A DNA stretch of 64,000 bases from NCBI RefSeq assembly GCF_007741495.1, contig NZ_CP036262.1, positions 1,488,001 through 1,552,000 of the forward strand, read 5' to 3'. The notes below the pieces were generated by a model. The model had not been told where the DNA came from and did no database searches. It saw only the letters and a list, made by a program, of their open reading frames with translations. Made by a program: the position numbers and the translations under genes. This DNA comes from Roseimaritima multifibrata. Lineage in GTDB: Bacteria; Planctomycetota; Planctomycetia; Pirellulales; Pirellulaceae. How positions within the stretch are numbered: the stretch's first letter is position 1; each line of letters starts with the position of its first letter. This document shows, one piece after another, positions 8,802-17,535 of the stretch.

Positions 8802-10573
8802 CACTTGAGTGGTTGCACAGACCAGCCTCGGAGGTTGGTGGTGGGCGTGCGGGCTTTGCCGATCGGGTCGCCGGTTATCTTGAAAATCGCCCAGGCCGAG
8901 CGTCGGCCGATAAACGAATTTAGCTGCTCCGAGTCCCTCCATCTGATTAGATGCTGCAACGAGGCCTTGGACTGCATTTTCCCCAAAGAGACGGCCGCCA
9001 TGCCGCGAACGATTTCGCTCTCTGGCAGGGTGGGGCTGTTGTCGTTCAGGCGTGACTGCAATTCGGATACTACATCCGCATTGGGCTGACCCTGCAAAAT
9101 TTCACCAATTGCCCACACCGCTGCACCGCGAACCGAAGGCGAAAACGGCGAATTTTTGGGAACAAATGTCCGCAGCAACTCTAAGGATTCCGGCATTCGC
9201 AGCACCCCCATGGTTTCCACCAAGTGTATCAACGCATCCAATTTGGCTGCCGTGGGGGCGTCGGTAAGGTTTTGCAAATGTTTCCGCAACGCTGCCAAAC
9301 TTTGTTCACTCCAGTCTGGCTGTGCTAACTCCTTAATGCTCCACGCGGCCGTCTCCATGACTTCACCGCGATCGTGCTCAAGCAGCTGAAACAGTCGCTG
9401 CCGTGCATCGCGTTGTTGTAATTTTGTTAGCAGGATCAGAGCCTGCTCGATACCGCGCCAATCGTTGCTGTCTAGCACGGTTGTGGCTTTTTGTACAACT
9501 TCTGGCGTCAGGGCTTCTTCGCTGGCGAACTGAAGCAGCCCATCGCGGGCGGTGCGGCGAGTCGTTAACACAGGGTCTTGTAACGCTCGAGCTAGTAATT
9601 CAATGTTTGCGAGTGTGCCTGTCGTTATCAACGCGTCGACCGTCACCGCCCGAATATTCGCGTCGCGATCGTCGATGTTCTGCTTTGCTCTGGCGATCAC
9701 TTTCTGCGGGGCCACTTGCAGTAATTGGCGTAAAGCTTCGCCCGCGACCGCTGGAGCATCCAGATCCGCAAAGCGTTCCAGCAATTGAATCGCTTCGTCG
9801 GACTGTTCTTCGCCCAGCAACTGCACTCCCAACAGCCATTGCATCGGAGCGGACAAGGGGGCGTCTAGCATCGCTCGAGCCAGATCGACTCGGTGGGGTC
9901 CGGGCAACCTCGATAAGGATCGTGCCGCGACCATTCTTAAACTGAAGGGCTGATGGGAAGACTGTAGCAGTGCTGTCAGCGCCGTTTCGGACGCGGGGTC
10001 ACGAACCGTGCCCAACGCTTCCACCGCCACTCGTAGCAATGCCGGATCTGCTTGGTCGGATTGCACGCGTTGCAGCCAAATGTCTCGCATCAAGTGGCTA
10101 TCCCACGCTGCCAACGCGGGCTCCAGCACGATTGCCAACGCAGTTGGCCAGCGGACAACGGCCGCTGATAGTTCGTCGTTCGCTGGAGGTTTCCCCATTG
10201 CGATGTAGGCTTGAGCGGCCGACACGCGACAACTGACTGGAGTGTTGTCATCGTCGATGATTTGCCACAGCACGTCACGGAATTCAGGCAATGCCTGCAT
10301 GCCCAGCGATTGGGCTAGCGTTAACGCGTCGGAGGCTTCACGTTTAAGGTCGATTTCATCTAGTAACAGAGATTGCATCCAACTGTTTTGTAAGTCTGGC
10401 GACCAGCGGATTTGAGGCTTTTTTAATTCAATCTTCGGTTGTTCAAGATAGCGAGGGGAAACGATCGGATCGTTTGAGGATTGATCGTCCGCGGCACGGC
10501 ACGGCAGCGCCAAGCACATCCAGATGGTTGCCCAAGTCAGCCACGCCATCACTCGGGATACAGTAACTTTCAT
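8801..10573 (-). CDS. exported HEAT-repeat protein, last gene of ABC operon
   Basis: The product is 590 residues. A signal peptide (residues 1-27, hydrophobic core MAWLTWATIWMCLALP, cleavage near CRA-AD) precedes a long alpha-helical solenoid of HEAT/PBS-lyase-like repeats. Recurring units include AVEALGTVRDPASETALTALL, VTVDALITTGTLANIELL and GAAVWAIGEILQG. Such solenoids are protein-binding scaffolds. The ATG at 10573 overlaps the permease stop in an ATGA, so the two are translationally coupled. Together with the ABC ATPase, the permease and a large membrane protein it forms one operon, and the HEAT protein is the likely periplasmic partner. No catalytic motif is seen. Confidence 0.85.
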   Translation of the reverse strand: MKVTVSRVMAWLTWATIWMCLALPCRAADDQSSNDPIVSPRYLEQPKIELKKPQIRWSPDLQNSWMQSLLLDEIDLKREASDALTLAQSLGMQALPEFRDVLWQIIDDDNTPVSCRVSAAQAYIAMGKPPANDELSAAVVRWPTALAIVLEPALAAWDSHLMRDIWLQRVQSDQADPALLRVAVEALGTVRDPASETALTALLQSSHQPFSLRMVAARSLSRLPGPHRVDLARAMLDAPLSAPMQWLLGVQLLGEEQSDEAIQLLERFADLDAPAVAGEALRQLLQVAPQKVIARAKQNIDDRDANIRAVTVDALITTGTLANIELLARALQDPVLTTRRTARDGLLQFASEEALTPEVVQKATTVLDSNDWRGIEQALILLTKLQQRDARQRLFQLLEHDRGEVMETAAWSIKELAQPDWSEQSLAALRKHLQNLTDAPTAAKLDALIHLVETMGVLRMPESLELLRTFVPKNSPFSPSVRGAAVWAIGEILQGQPNADVVSELQSRLNDNSPTLPESEIVRGMAAVSLGKMQSKASLQHLIRWRDSEQLNSFIGRRSAWAIFKITGDPIGKARTPTTNLRGWSVQPLK

Positions 10574-12225
10574 TCGGGCCTTGTCAAACGTTGGACTTGC
10601 AGACGCATGGCAAAATACATGGCAACGATTAATGCCGCGGACACGTACCAGGAGTACGGTAGCAGATGGTAAGCAGCGAACCCGGGAATGCGAAAAACAC
10701 TCAATGCGGCAGCCATGGGGTTTAGGATCAATACGTTTTCAACCGTTTTAAATCCAAACGGTGCATCGCGAGCCAGCCATACCAGCAGCGAACCACCAAA
10801 AAGTGTGAGCACACAGATATAGGCAGCCGTGGTGGCCGCGGCGGTACGCCTGAAAATACTGCCGGCCGTTGCACTGATCATCAGCGCCAACAACCCCGCC
10901 AGGATCAAACAGACAAACCCTTGGGCGACTTGCACCCAGACCGTGGGCTGGATGTATAGCATCACCAGATAGCCGGGGATTGTGGAGGCGATTAGCAAAA
11001 GCATGGTCCAAAACACGCTCAGCAATTTTCCCCGCACGATCGCTCCGCCTGATAGGGGCGTACTGCGGAGCAATGGCCAAGCACCGCTTTCCCGTTCGCT
11101 GCTGATCAAGCCCGCTGCCAAGCTGGGCAAGAACATTACCAGCAGTCCCACTTGCAGCATCACTAGCGGCCCTCCCACGGCTTCCAGTTCCAGCCTGACC
11201 GTGCCGGCGGTCACTGAGAACGCGATCAACAGCGAAAGCACAGCACAGACCATCACCAGCCGAATCATCCAGTGGGACCGCCCGAAACGTCGTGAGCGGA
11301 ACTCTTTGATCATCACCGGGTTACTCCAATTTCCGATGCTGCCACTGCGGCGACTGGGGTCGACCAAGAAAGCGACACGACGGATCGCCCGAATCCCTAG
11401 ACTCTTGTCATCGGTGACCATCCCCTGACTGCGACTGCGGTCCATGCAACGAAAATGCAAGCGATATACCGTCCACATCGACATCCCCAATGAGGAGACC
11501 ATCGCCAGCACAACATAGCGACCGAGCGCACTCCAGCCCTGCATCTTTTCCAGCGAACCGATATCCCCCTGGCCAGCGATTTGCATGACAGCCGGAATCG
11601 GTGATAGACAGCGAACCCAGGCGACCGTCGAGGAAACCAGCCCCGGATCGGACTGGAACAAAAAGTACGGCCCCAGCGTGATAAGGGACAATCCTAGCAC
11701 GCAGCCATAGGTCAGTCGCACAGCGGAATCGGCGCTTGCCGCATAACTGCTGACCAGTAACCCAACCGCTACGTACTGCACGGCGACAACCAGCAAGAGA
11801 CCGTACAACGTTACCAGTTGATCTTGGAGGTCAACGCCGCCCATCGCGTAACAGGCGGCGGCCGACGGTAGCGAGATGGCGATCATTAGCACTACAAATC
11901 CCAGCACCCCCAGTAGTTTGCCAAGGTAGATGGCTGGGGTTTTGAGCGGTGAATTAAGCAGCAAAGCCAGCGTCCCTGTCCGTCGTTCCATGACGATCGA
12001 GGTGGCAGGGAAGATCGGCGTCATCAACACCACGACGGCCAATAAACCGTAAGCGAACAAGCCGAACACGTTCTGCGAATTTGCGCCCGAAAGGTCCGCA
12101 CGCGCGTCACTGGGCCAACGGACCACGATGATGGCCGTGTAGCAAACCGCCAGTAGCCACTGAATGATCGCGGCCCGACGGGTCCTCAGAATGGCAACAA
12201 ATTCTCGTCGAATGATCGGAAGCAT
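10570..12225 (-). CDS. ABC-2 type transporter permease
   Basis: This 551-residue multi-span membrane protein has two repeated halves, each starting with a cytoplasmic helix and a basic (R)REF/KEF motif (IIRREFVAILRTRR; MIKEFRSRRFGRSHW) and carrying an E-R-x-T/S-G-x-x-x-L/W element (VMERRTGTLALLLNSPL; SSERESGAWPLLRSTPL), as in the duplicated ABC-2 permeases of gliding-type exporters. The ATG at 12225 (MLPIIRREF) is preferred over a TTG four codons earlier. It lies just downstream of the ABC ATPase and its stop overlaps the HEAT gene start by 4 nt. The cargo is unknown. Confidence 0.88.
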   Translation of the reverse strand: MLPIIRREFVAILRTRRAAIIQWLLAVCYTAIIVVRWPSDARADLSGANSQNVFGLFAYGLLAVVVLMTPIFPATSIVMERRTGTLALLLNSPLKTPAIYLGKLLGVLGFVVLMIAISLPSAAACYAMGGVDLQDQLVTLYGLLLVVAVQYVAVGLLVSSYAASADSAVRLTYGCVLGLSLITLGPYFLFQSDPGLVSSTVAWVRCLSPIPAVMQIAGQGDIGSLEKMQGWSALGRYVVLAMVSSLGMSMWTVYRLHFRCMDRSRSQGMVTDDKSLGIRAIRRVAFLVDPSRRSGSIGNWSNPVMIKEFRSRRFGRSHWMIRLVMVCAVLSLLIAFSVTAGTVRLELEAVGGPLVMLQVGLLVMFLPSLAAGLISSERESGAWPLLRSTPLSGGAIVRGKLLSVFWTMLLLIASTIPGYLVMLYIQPTVWVQVAQGFVCLILAGLLALMISATAGSIFRRTAAATTAAYICVLTLFGGSLLVWLARDAPFGFKTVENVLILNPMAAALSVFRIPGFAAYHLLPYSWYVSAALIVAMYFAMRLQVQRLTRPE

Positions 12226-12255
12226 CTGAAATTTCAAAAACCGTTCGAGGAACGT

Positions 12256-13254
12256 CTAGCGGGATGGAGTGGACGCAGGGAGTGGAGATTCTTGCGATTC
12301 CTCGGTTTGTCGAATGACCGATAAAAAGGCGTCTTCCAAATCTGCTTGGAGTTCGCGGAACTGAGCAATTTTTACGCCCGCTTGAATCAATTTGCCCAGC
12401 ACTTCGCTGAGCGCATCGTCGCTTCGCAGAGTCTCAAATCGCACCATCGATTCGGCTTGCGAAACGGTCACCGGTTCATCGGCTTGCAAGATTGTTTGTA
12501 ACACTTGCTTGGCTTGATCAGGCGGTTCACCGGCAAGCAACTGGATTTCGATCATTCGCCGCTGGCTTAGGTCATGCATGATTTGCTCAAGCGATCCTGC
12601 AGCTCGCAACCGTCCGTGCGTCAGGATCGCCACCTGATCACAAATTCGAGACAATTCGGGCAAGATATGACTGGTCACGATCAACGTTTTGTCGCAGGCG
12701 GCCAAGTGCAGCAACAGTTCTCTCATTTCGATACGCGCTTGTGGATCCAGCCCATTTGCCGGTTCGTCAAAAATCAGAACCTCGGGATCATGCAGTAGCG
12801 TACGGGCAATCCCAACCCGTTGTTGCATGCCATGGCTGAGGCTTTCCACGAAGCGATCCTGCATATAGGTGCTGGACGTGATCTCAAGTACTTCGGCAAT
12901 CCGGCGTTGGCGTTGGCGACGTGGAATCCCAAACGCAGCTCCGAAGAAGTCGAGGTATTCGCGGACCCGCATGTTGTCGTAGGCGCCAAACCCATCGGGC
13001 ATATAGCCAACCAGCCGCTTAATGGTTGATGACTGCTTGGCACAATCCACGCCAGCGATACGGGCCGTACCCGAAGTCGGCTTAGCCAGTCCCACCAGAA
13101 TTTTGATGGTCGTGGTTTTACCTGCGCCATTGGGGCCGATAAATCCCAAAATCTGTCCGCGGTGAACGGTCAGGCTGAGGTCGTCGATCGCTACGAAGTC
13201 GCCGTAACGTTTGGTCAGGTTTTGAATTTCAACAATGGGTTGAAGTTCACTCAT
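12256..13254 (-). CDS. ABC transporter ATP-binding protein
   Basis: This 332-residue ATPase resembles the CcmA/GldA class. Walker A is GPNGAGKTT near residues 38-46, the Q-loop is [13 protein letters not shown], the signature is [13 protein letters not shown], Walker B is [13 protein letters not shown], and the H-loop is [11 protein letters not shown] roughly 100-residue C-terminal extension follows the nucleotide-binding domain, as in GldA-like exporters of complex cargo. The ATG at 13254 overlaps the upstream gene's stop in ATGA, and 30 bases separate its stop from the permease start. It powers the neighbouring permease. Confidence 0.93.
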   Translation of the reverse strand: MSELQPIVEIQNLTKRYGDFVAIDDLSLTVHRGQILGFIGPNGAGKTTTIKILVGLAKPTSGTARIAGVDCAKQSSTIKRLVGYMPDGFGAYDNMRVREYLDFFGAAFGIPRRQRQRRIAEVLEITSSTYMQDRFVESLSHGMQQRVGIARTLLHDPEVLIFDEPANGLDPQARIEMRELLLHLAACDKTLIVTSHILPELSRICDQVAILTHGRLRAAGSLEQIMHDLSQRRMIEIQLLAGEPPDQAKQVLQTILQADEPVTVSQAESMVRFETLRSDDALSEVLGKLIQAGVKIAQFRELQADLEDAFLSVIRQTEESQESPLPASTPSR

Positions 13255-15764
13255 CGTTGGGGCTCAACTTCCGCAGATTGCATTGTGGTTCCGGAAACAT
13301 CCAAACGCATCGTTCGAATCGACCAAGTGTTGCTGGCTTGTTGTGCTTTGTCGTCCGTCGGCGGCGATTCACCGATCGTGAATTCAATCGTCAGGCCGCC
13401 TTCCGGATCAAGTTTTAGAGGAGTCGGTCCGGCCAGATCAAACGTCAGTTTTCCAGATTGATTTGCCCGCTCGACGATCGTTCGGCGTTGCTCGCCTTCG
13501 ATGACTTCGATGGTCAATGTTCGCGAAGGGATACTGCAATCGAGAAACAAACTGGCCGAGTCCACTCGTAGCGGCAAGGCTTCCGCAGGCAATTGAAAAC
13601 GCAGCCTGTTTCGGGCGCTTCTCCCATACGGAAATATCCAACGAGAGGTGGCATTTTCGAACGTGTTGGAGCGGCCGGATTTCGACACTACCGATTGGAC
13701 CTGAAGCGTTGATCCGGGCAGGCTGATGTTTGTTCCTGGAGCGGTGCGTTGAATGGTCAGCGGGATCGCAACCAACGCCCCGCCGATCACGTTAACATCC
13801 TCGTCCCAGATCAGCCCGCTACCAAGCGATTCCGTCCAGCCGATCAAATAGCTGGTCGAATCCAGTCGAGCTTGGTAGCTGTCGTACCAGGCTTGGTAGA
13901 TCGCCCGTCTTTGTCGCTGCGTCGAATCGACGAAGGTTGAACTGAAGAATTCATTCGGTGGCAATAGGTCATCGATGCCCGCAGAAAAGTTTCCTTCGGG
14001 CGTCAGGTTGGCGGCTAAAGGCTGGGATCGTGGAAACACCAACACGCCATCGACTAATCGCACCGGTTCTGTCCGGCCGGTGCCTCGCAAGGCGTCCGCG
14101 TTGACCACGCCGGTCAAACCCTGCGGTCCAAAAGCGGCGGTTGCGGTGACGGGCTGGGACAGCGTTTGATAGCGATCAAATTGAAACAGCTGCACACCCG
14201 TTGGCATTATGGTTTTGTCCCATCGCCAACGATTGGTATCGGTCCAAACAATGTTGCGAATCTTTCCAGCCAACCGTGGCGACTGCGGGTCCAGTCGGGT
14301 CGATCCATTGGACGACATATTGGCGGCGGCCAGTTTCGGCTGGTAGCTGGCGATACTGCCCGTCGTGGCAATCTCGTCCATTTCCGGCAAGACTTCCACG
14401 ACTTGAAATGAGGACGCGGTTGCTGGCACAGCGTGGTGACTGGCCACTCCCATGGCGACCACCGTGGCAGTGGCTAATCCGGCAGTCGCCAATGTGACCC
14501 AAAGTAGATGCTCACGCCAACCCGCATAACTCAAGCCGACTCCGGCAACCCCGATTAAACCGCAGAAGCCCAGCAGTACACCGACCACGAACCCTCGTGA
14601 CGGGATTTTGTAACCAATCCTCTCCGTTACATAAGCTGCACGGACGTCTACGGGGACGACCTCCGGAATCTCACGCGGTCGCATGCCAATTGCCACTTCA
14701 CGCAATGGCTCCAAGCCTATGTAATCGGCATGAAACTGTTGGTTCTTGGCTGGCGGGTCCTCACTGCGACGGGGACGAATCAAGCCTCGCCCTTCGAGCA
14801 TGCTGAAATAAACTTCTCCCAACCCCACCTTGGCTTTCATCAGCGCGGGCCAACCATCGATCTGATAAATCACCTCGACGCCCTCCGCGATCACCCGTTT
14901 GAACTGTACGGGCTGTTCCAGCAGTACCTCTGTGGGATCGCCTTGGAAGTCTTTACTTGCATGTTGGATGGCAAAATCGTGTATCGCCACTTGGTCGACC
15001 TGTTCGATAGAAACGGCCGATCCCAACAGCAGGCGGATCGTATCGATCGACGTCTTGTCGGCCTGAATCCACATGCATCCGCCTTTGCTGAGCCATTCTC
15101 GCAATGCTTGCCGAGCGGCGGGATTTTCGGCCAAGCGGTTGCCGGAAAGGATGACGCTGCCGACCGCATCCCAACCCTCGTACGACGAAGGCAACATGCG
15201 TTCGCTGCAGAGCATCATCCTGCGATCCAGACCGTTTGCCGCGCGTAGCGCGAGGGCCGCTTCATACGCAAAATCCAAATGAGGTTCGCTGGGCTCCAAC
15301 GAAATCGGATGATCTTGGATGTAGGCTGTGTCGCTCGGGGACACCAGCCTCACGATGCCATCAAATTCCGCTTTGGGAATACGAGCGTCCGCAGCGACGT
15401 GTCCCAATATTTCCAGTTGTGCGTTCGGCGGCAGTTGTTCTGGCAGGCGAATTGGGATGGTGGAGTGTCGAACGGATCGCGCGGGCACCAATACGTCTCG
15501 CGAGAATCGTAACTCTTCCGACCCTTTGATTTGGACTGTCGCTTGCACGACCTGCGGTTCCTGCGTGCGATTGCCCACGACCACAGACACCTCGCCCCAC
15601 TCTCCTGACGCATAGGCTTTCAGCCCGGTCGGTCCGCCCACGGATGATACAAAAATAGGGGGCAGGTTTTTGGCATCGCCGTCAGCGTCCTCAGCCCAAC
15701 CGATTGCAGGTCCTGTCCAAATCGCTAACCCGACCAACAAAAAGAGCAGCGACGGTGGCTTCAT
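13251..15764 (-). CDS. large exported membrane protein with GATase-like domain, first gene of ABC operon
   Basis: The product is 837 residues with a cleavable-looking signal (LLFLLVGLAIWTGPAIGWA). A beta-rich N-terminal domain is followed by a segment (GWDAVGSVILSGNRL, then REWLSKGGCMWIQAD) resembling the class I glutamine-amidotransferase-like domain of membrane-associated planctomycete proteins, but no catalytic Cys motif stands out. Two transmembrane helices lie mid-protein (GVLLGFCGLIGVAGVGLSYA and VTLATAGLATATVVAMGVA), and the C-terminal half is beta-rich and extracytoplasmic. The ATG at 15764 is chosen over a TTG six codons earlier. It leads the operon and resembles the position of GldG-like partners in two-permease ABC complexes. 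Function unknown. Confidence 0.75.
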   Translation of the reverse strand: MKPPSLLFLLVGLAIWTGPAIGWAEDADGDAKNLPPIFVSSVGGPTGLKAYASGEWGEVSVVVGNRTQEPQVVQATVQIKGSEELRFSRDVLVPARSVRHSTIPIRLPEQLPPNAQLEILGHVAADARIPKAEFDGIVRLVSPSDTAYIQDHPISLEPSEPHLDFAYEAALALRAANGLDRRMMLCSERMLPSSYEGWDAVGSVILSGNRLAENPAARQALREWLSKGGCMWIQADKTSIDTIRLLLGSAVSIEQVDQVAIHDFAIQHASKDFQGDPTEVLLEQPVQFKRVIAEGVEVIYQIDGWPALMKAKVGLGEVYFSMLEGRGLIRPRRSEDPPAKNQQFHADYIGLEPLREVAIGMRPREIPEVVPVDVRAAYVTERIGYKIPSRGFVVGVLLGFCGLIGVAGVGLSYAGWREHLLWVTLATAGLATATVVAMGVASHHAVPATASSFQVVEVLPEMDEIATTGSIASYQPKLAAANMSSNGSTRLDPQSPRLAGKIRNIVWTDTNRWRWDKTIMPTGVQLFQFDRYQTLSQPVTATAAFGPQGLTGVVNADALRGTGRTEPVRLVDGVLVFPRSQPLAANLTPEGNFSAGIDDLLPPNEFFSSTFVDSTQRQRRAIYQAWYDSYQARLDSTSYLIGWTESLGSGLIWDEDVNVIGGALVAIPLTIQRTAPGTNISLPGSTLQVQSVVSKSGRSNTFENATSRWIFPYGRSARNRLRFQLPAEALPLRVDSASLFLDCSIPSRTLTIEVIEGEQRRTIVERANQSGKLTFDLAGPTPLKLDPEGGLTIEFTIGESPPTDDKAQQASNTWSIRTMRLDVSGTTMQSAEVEPQR

Positions 15765-15927
15765 GACGACGGGACCGAACAAATAGATGATCTATGCGAG
15801 GAACGCGGAATTGATCGGCCAGCATATCGTCCCAAGAAGCCCACAGCAAATCATCAAGGTCGTTCCTAGCTCGGGACGTCGATTCTTTTAGTGGTGGATA
15901 AGTTTTGCGGCGTGAGTGCCTCACTCA

Positions 15928-16121
15928 CTTCACTCTCCCCTCGGGACGTGAAATCGATAGGTGATGAATCCTTGGCCCCGGCATGCTTCCGCTGAGAGGT
16001 GATCGCGAACTCAAATTCTTAGCGGAAGGGCGCGAGCCCTCCTGCCCAGAAACCAATTTTCAAGAGTCGCCTTTCGTTCGCATCGCCAGTTATAAATTTC
16101 ACGTCTCAGGGGAGAGTGAAG
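15928..16121. repeat. inverted-repeat element (MITE-like)
   Basis: A 24-nt arm at 15931-15954 (CACTCTCCCCTCGGGACGTG, then AAAT) is matched in reverse complement at 16096-16118, with one gap and one mismatch; pairing continues outward through CTTC/GAAG. About 140 bases separate the arms and encode nothing recognisable. This occupies most of the 480-base gap upstream of the operon's first gene. No target duplication is evident. Confidence 0.5.
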
Positions 16122-16247
16122 CCTGAGACCAATTCAGAACCAATACTTGTTCTCTTCCCTTCTGCCGCGAACAAAATGAATGAGCGGTATGTCAAAGAAA
16201 GTGACTGGCGGTCGCACGCGACCGCCGTACCGTACTGTGGAAAAGGA

Positions 16248-16973
16248 TTACTTGCCCAGCAGTTTAGTCAACGACGGTTCGATCGATTCGGCCCAAATCG
16301 TGTAGCCTGGCTCGCTCAGGTGCAATAGGTCGGGCATGATGTCTCGCGACAGGTTGCCGTCGTCATCTAAAAATTTGTCGCCAATGTCTAAATAGAACAC
16401 GTGCTCGCCGTCCGCCAGTTTCTCAACGATGGCATTGCTCTTTTCGTTTACCTGGCGTTTGGCATCGGCGGGATTGGGTCCGCGTGGGAAGGTCGCCAGC
16501 ACAAGAATTTTGGTTTCTGGCGTTTTTTCTCGAAGCTGTTTGACGATGACTTCAACGCCTTCGGCGATCTCTTCCGGCGAATTGCTTCCTGAGTTGTTGG
16601 TACCGATCATGATCACGGCAGCCTTGGGCGAAATGCCCTCTAGGTTGCCGTTGTCCAACCGCCAGATCACGTGCTGAGTCCGATCGCCACCGATGCCTAG
16701 GTTGACGGCGTTGCGGTCTCCATAGAATGTCTTCCAAACGTTTTTGCCATTGCCCTCCCAGCCTTGGGTAATCGAGTCGCCGATGAACACCAGATCGACA
16801 TCGCCTTTTTTGACTCGGTCGTTCATCGACTGGTGGCGGTTCATCCATCCGCCCGCTCGCGGTACAGGTTTGACGGTATCAGGGGCAGTGGCGACGTCCT
16901 GTGCCGAGGCGCTGACTGCAATCAAAGCAACCAGAAGAAACGAATTCATTACAGATCGAAAACGGAGAGGCAT
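16248..16973 (-). CDS. SGNH/GDSL-family esterase, secreted
   Basis: This 241-residue enzyme has a signal peptide (residues 1-24, ending A-S-A-Q) and the four SGNH blocks: block I VFIGDSITQGW (Ser), block II NLGIGGDRTQH (Gly), block III IGTNNSGSN (Asn), and block V DLLHLSEPGY (Asp/His). The NLGIGGDRTQHVIWRL and W-x-x-x-x-x-P features resemble the platelet-activating-factor acetylhydrolase-like group common in planctomycetes. It probably deacylates or deacetylates a sugar or glycan, fitting the sulfatase-rich neighbourhood. Transcription is away from the sulfatase. Confidence 0.92.
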   Translation of the reverse strand: MPLRFRSVMNSFLLVALIAVSASAQDVATAPDTVKPVPRAGGWMNRHQSMNDRVKKGDVDLVFIGDSITQGWEGNGKNVWKTFYGDRNAVNLGIGGDRTQHVIWRLDNGNLEGISPKAAVIMIGTNNSGSNSPEEIAEGVEVIVKQLREKTPETKILVLATFPRGPNPADAKRQVNEKSNAIVEKLADGEHVFYLDIGDKFLDDDGNLSRDIMPDLLHLSEPGYTIWAESIEPSLTKLLGK

Positions 16974-17107
16974 CGTGGTAGGTTCCCAAGTGAGGTTAAA
17001 CAGGAAGGGGCAAACAGAGACCTATGATAATTGACCGAGGCGCCCAGCGGGGCGGCCGGGCCCGCTTACGTTCTTCTTTGAGGCGGGAACTGGCCGCAGT
17101 AAGAAAA

Positions 17108-17336
17108 CGGGCAGGGGCCGATTTGTTTGATTTCGTTGGCCAAATAGCCGGTTTGCGATGATCAAACGGGAGTCAGTTGAGCCATCAGTAAGAAAGGATG
17201 GCTGCAAAATTTATTCTGCAAAGCGCGGAACCAACCGTTCGAGGAACCGCATTTTGGGGAAGCCCATGACGCGCAGTTTCCCCTTAGAATCCAGTGTCTT
17301 CAAAGCGGGTGCGAACGAAAAAGTTTACCCAGCCCT
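17108..17336 (+). pseudogene. decayed RAYT transposase 3' half
   Basis: The bases align by eye with the 3' half of the RAYT at 4653. Shared blocks include GATTTCGTTGGC, GCCGGTT, an AACCAACCGTT-type segment, TTAGAATCCA and GCGAACGAAAA. Several indels and stops break the frame, and the region ends at a REP-like AGGCTCCTGACCCCTTTT exactly as in the intact unit. The 5' half and the H-x-H motif are gone. It lies in the gap between the SGNH gene and the sulfatase. Confidence 0.7.
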
Positions 17337-17340
17337 CCGA

Positions 17341-17360
17341 ATAGGCTCCTGACCCCTTTT
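17341..17360. repeat. REP-like end of decayed RAYT unit
   Basis: AGGCTCCTGACCCCTTTT is identical in core to the element at 8781 and sits at the 3' end of the RAYT remnant, 176 bases upstream of the sulfatase start. Confidence 0.65.
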
Positions 17361-17535
17361 CCGCCTCCGCGTACCGTAAGCGTTGGGAAGACCCGTTTAT
17401 TTTCCGCACCGGTTTCGCCACTCGATTTCGCGCACACTGACTGGAATCACCCCGACATCTGGCTAGGGCATCTGGTTAGAATGTGCTTTTCTGGTTTCTG
17501 CTCAGGATCGTTGATTAGGAAGAAGGGCAAGCGTT

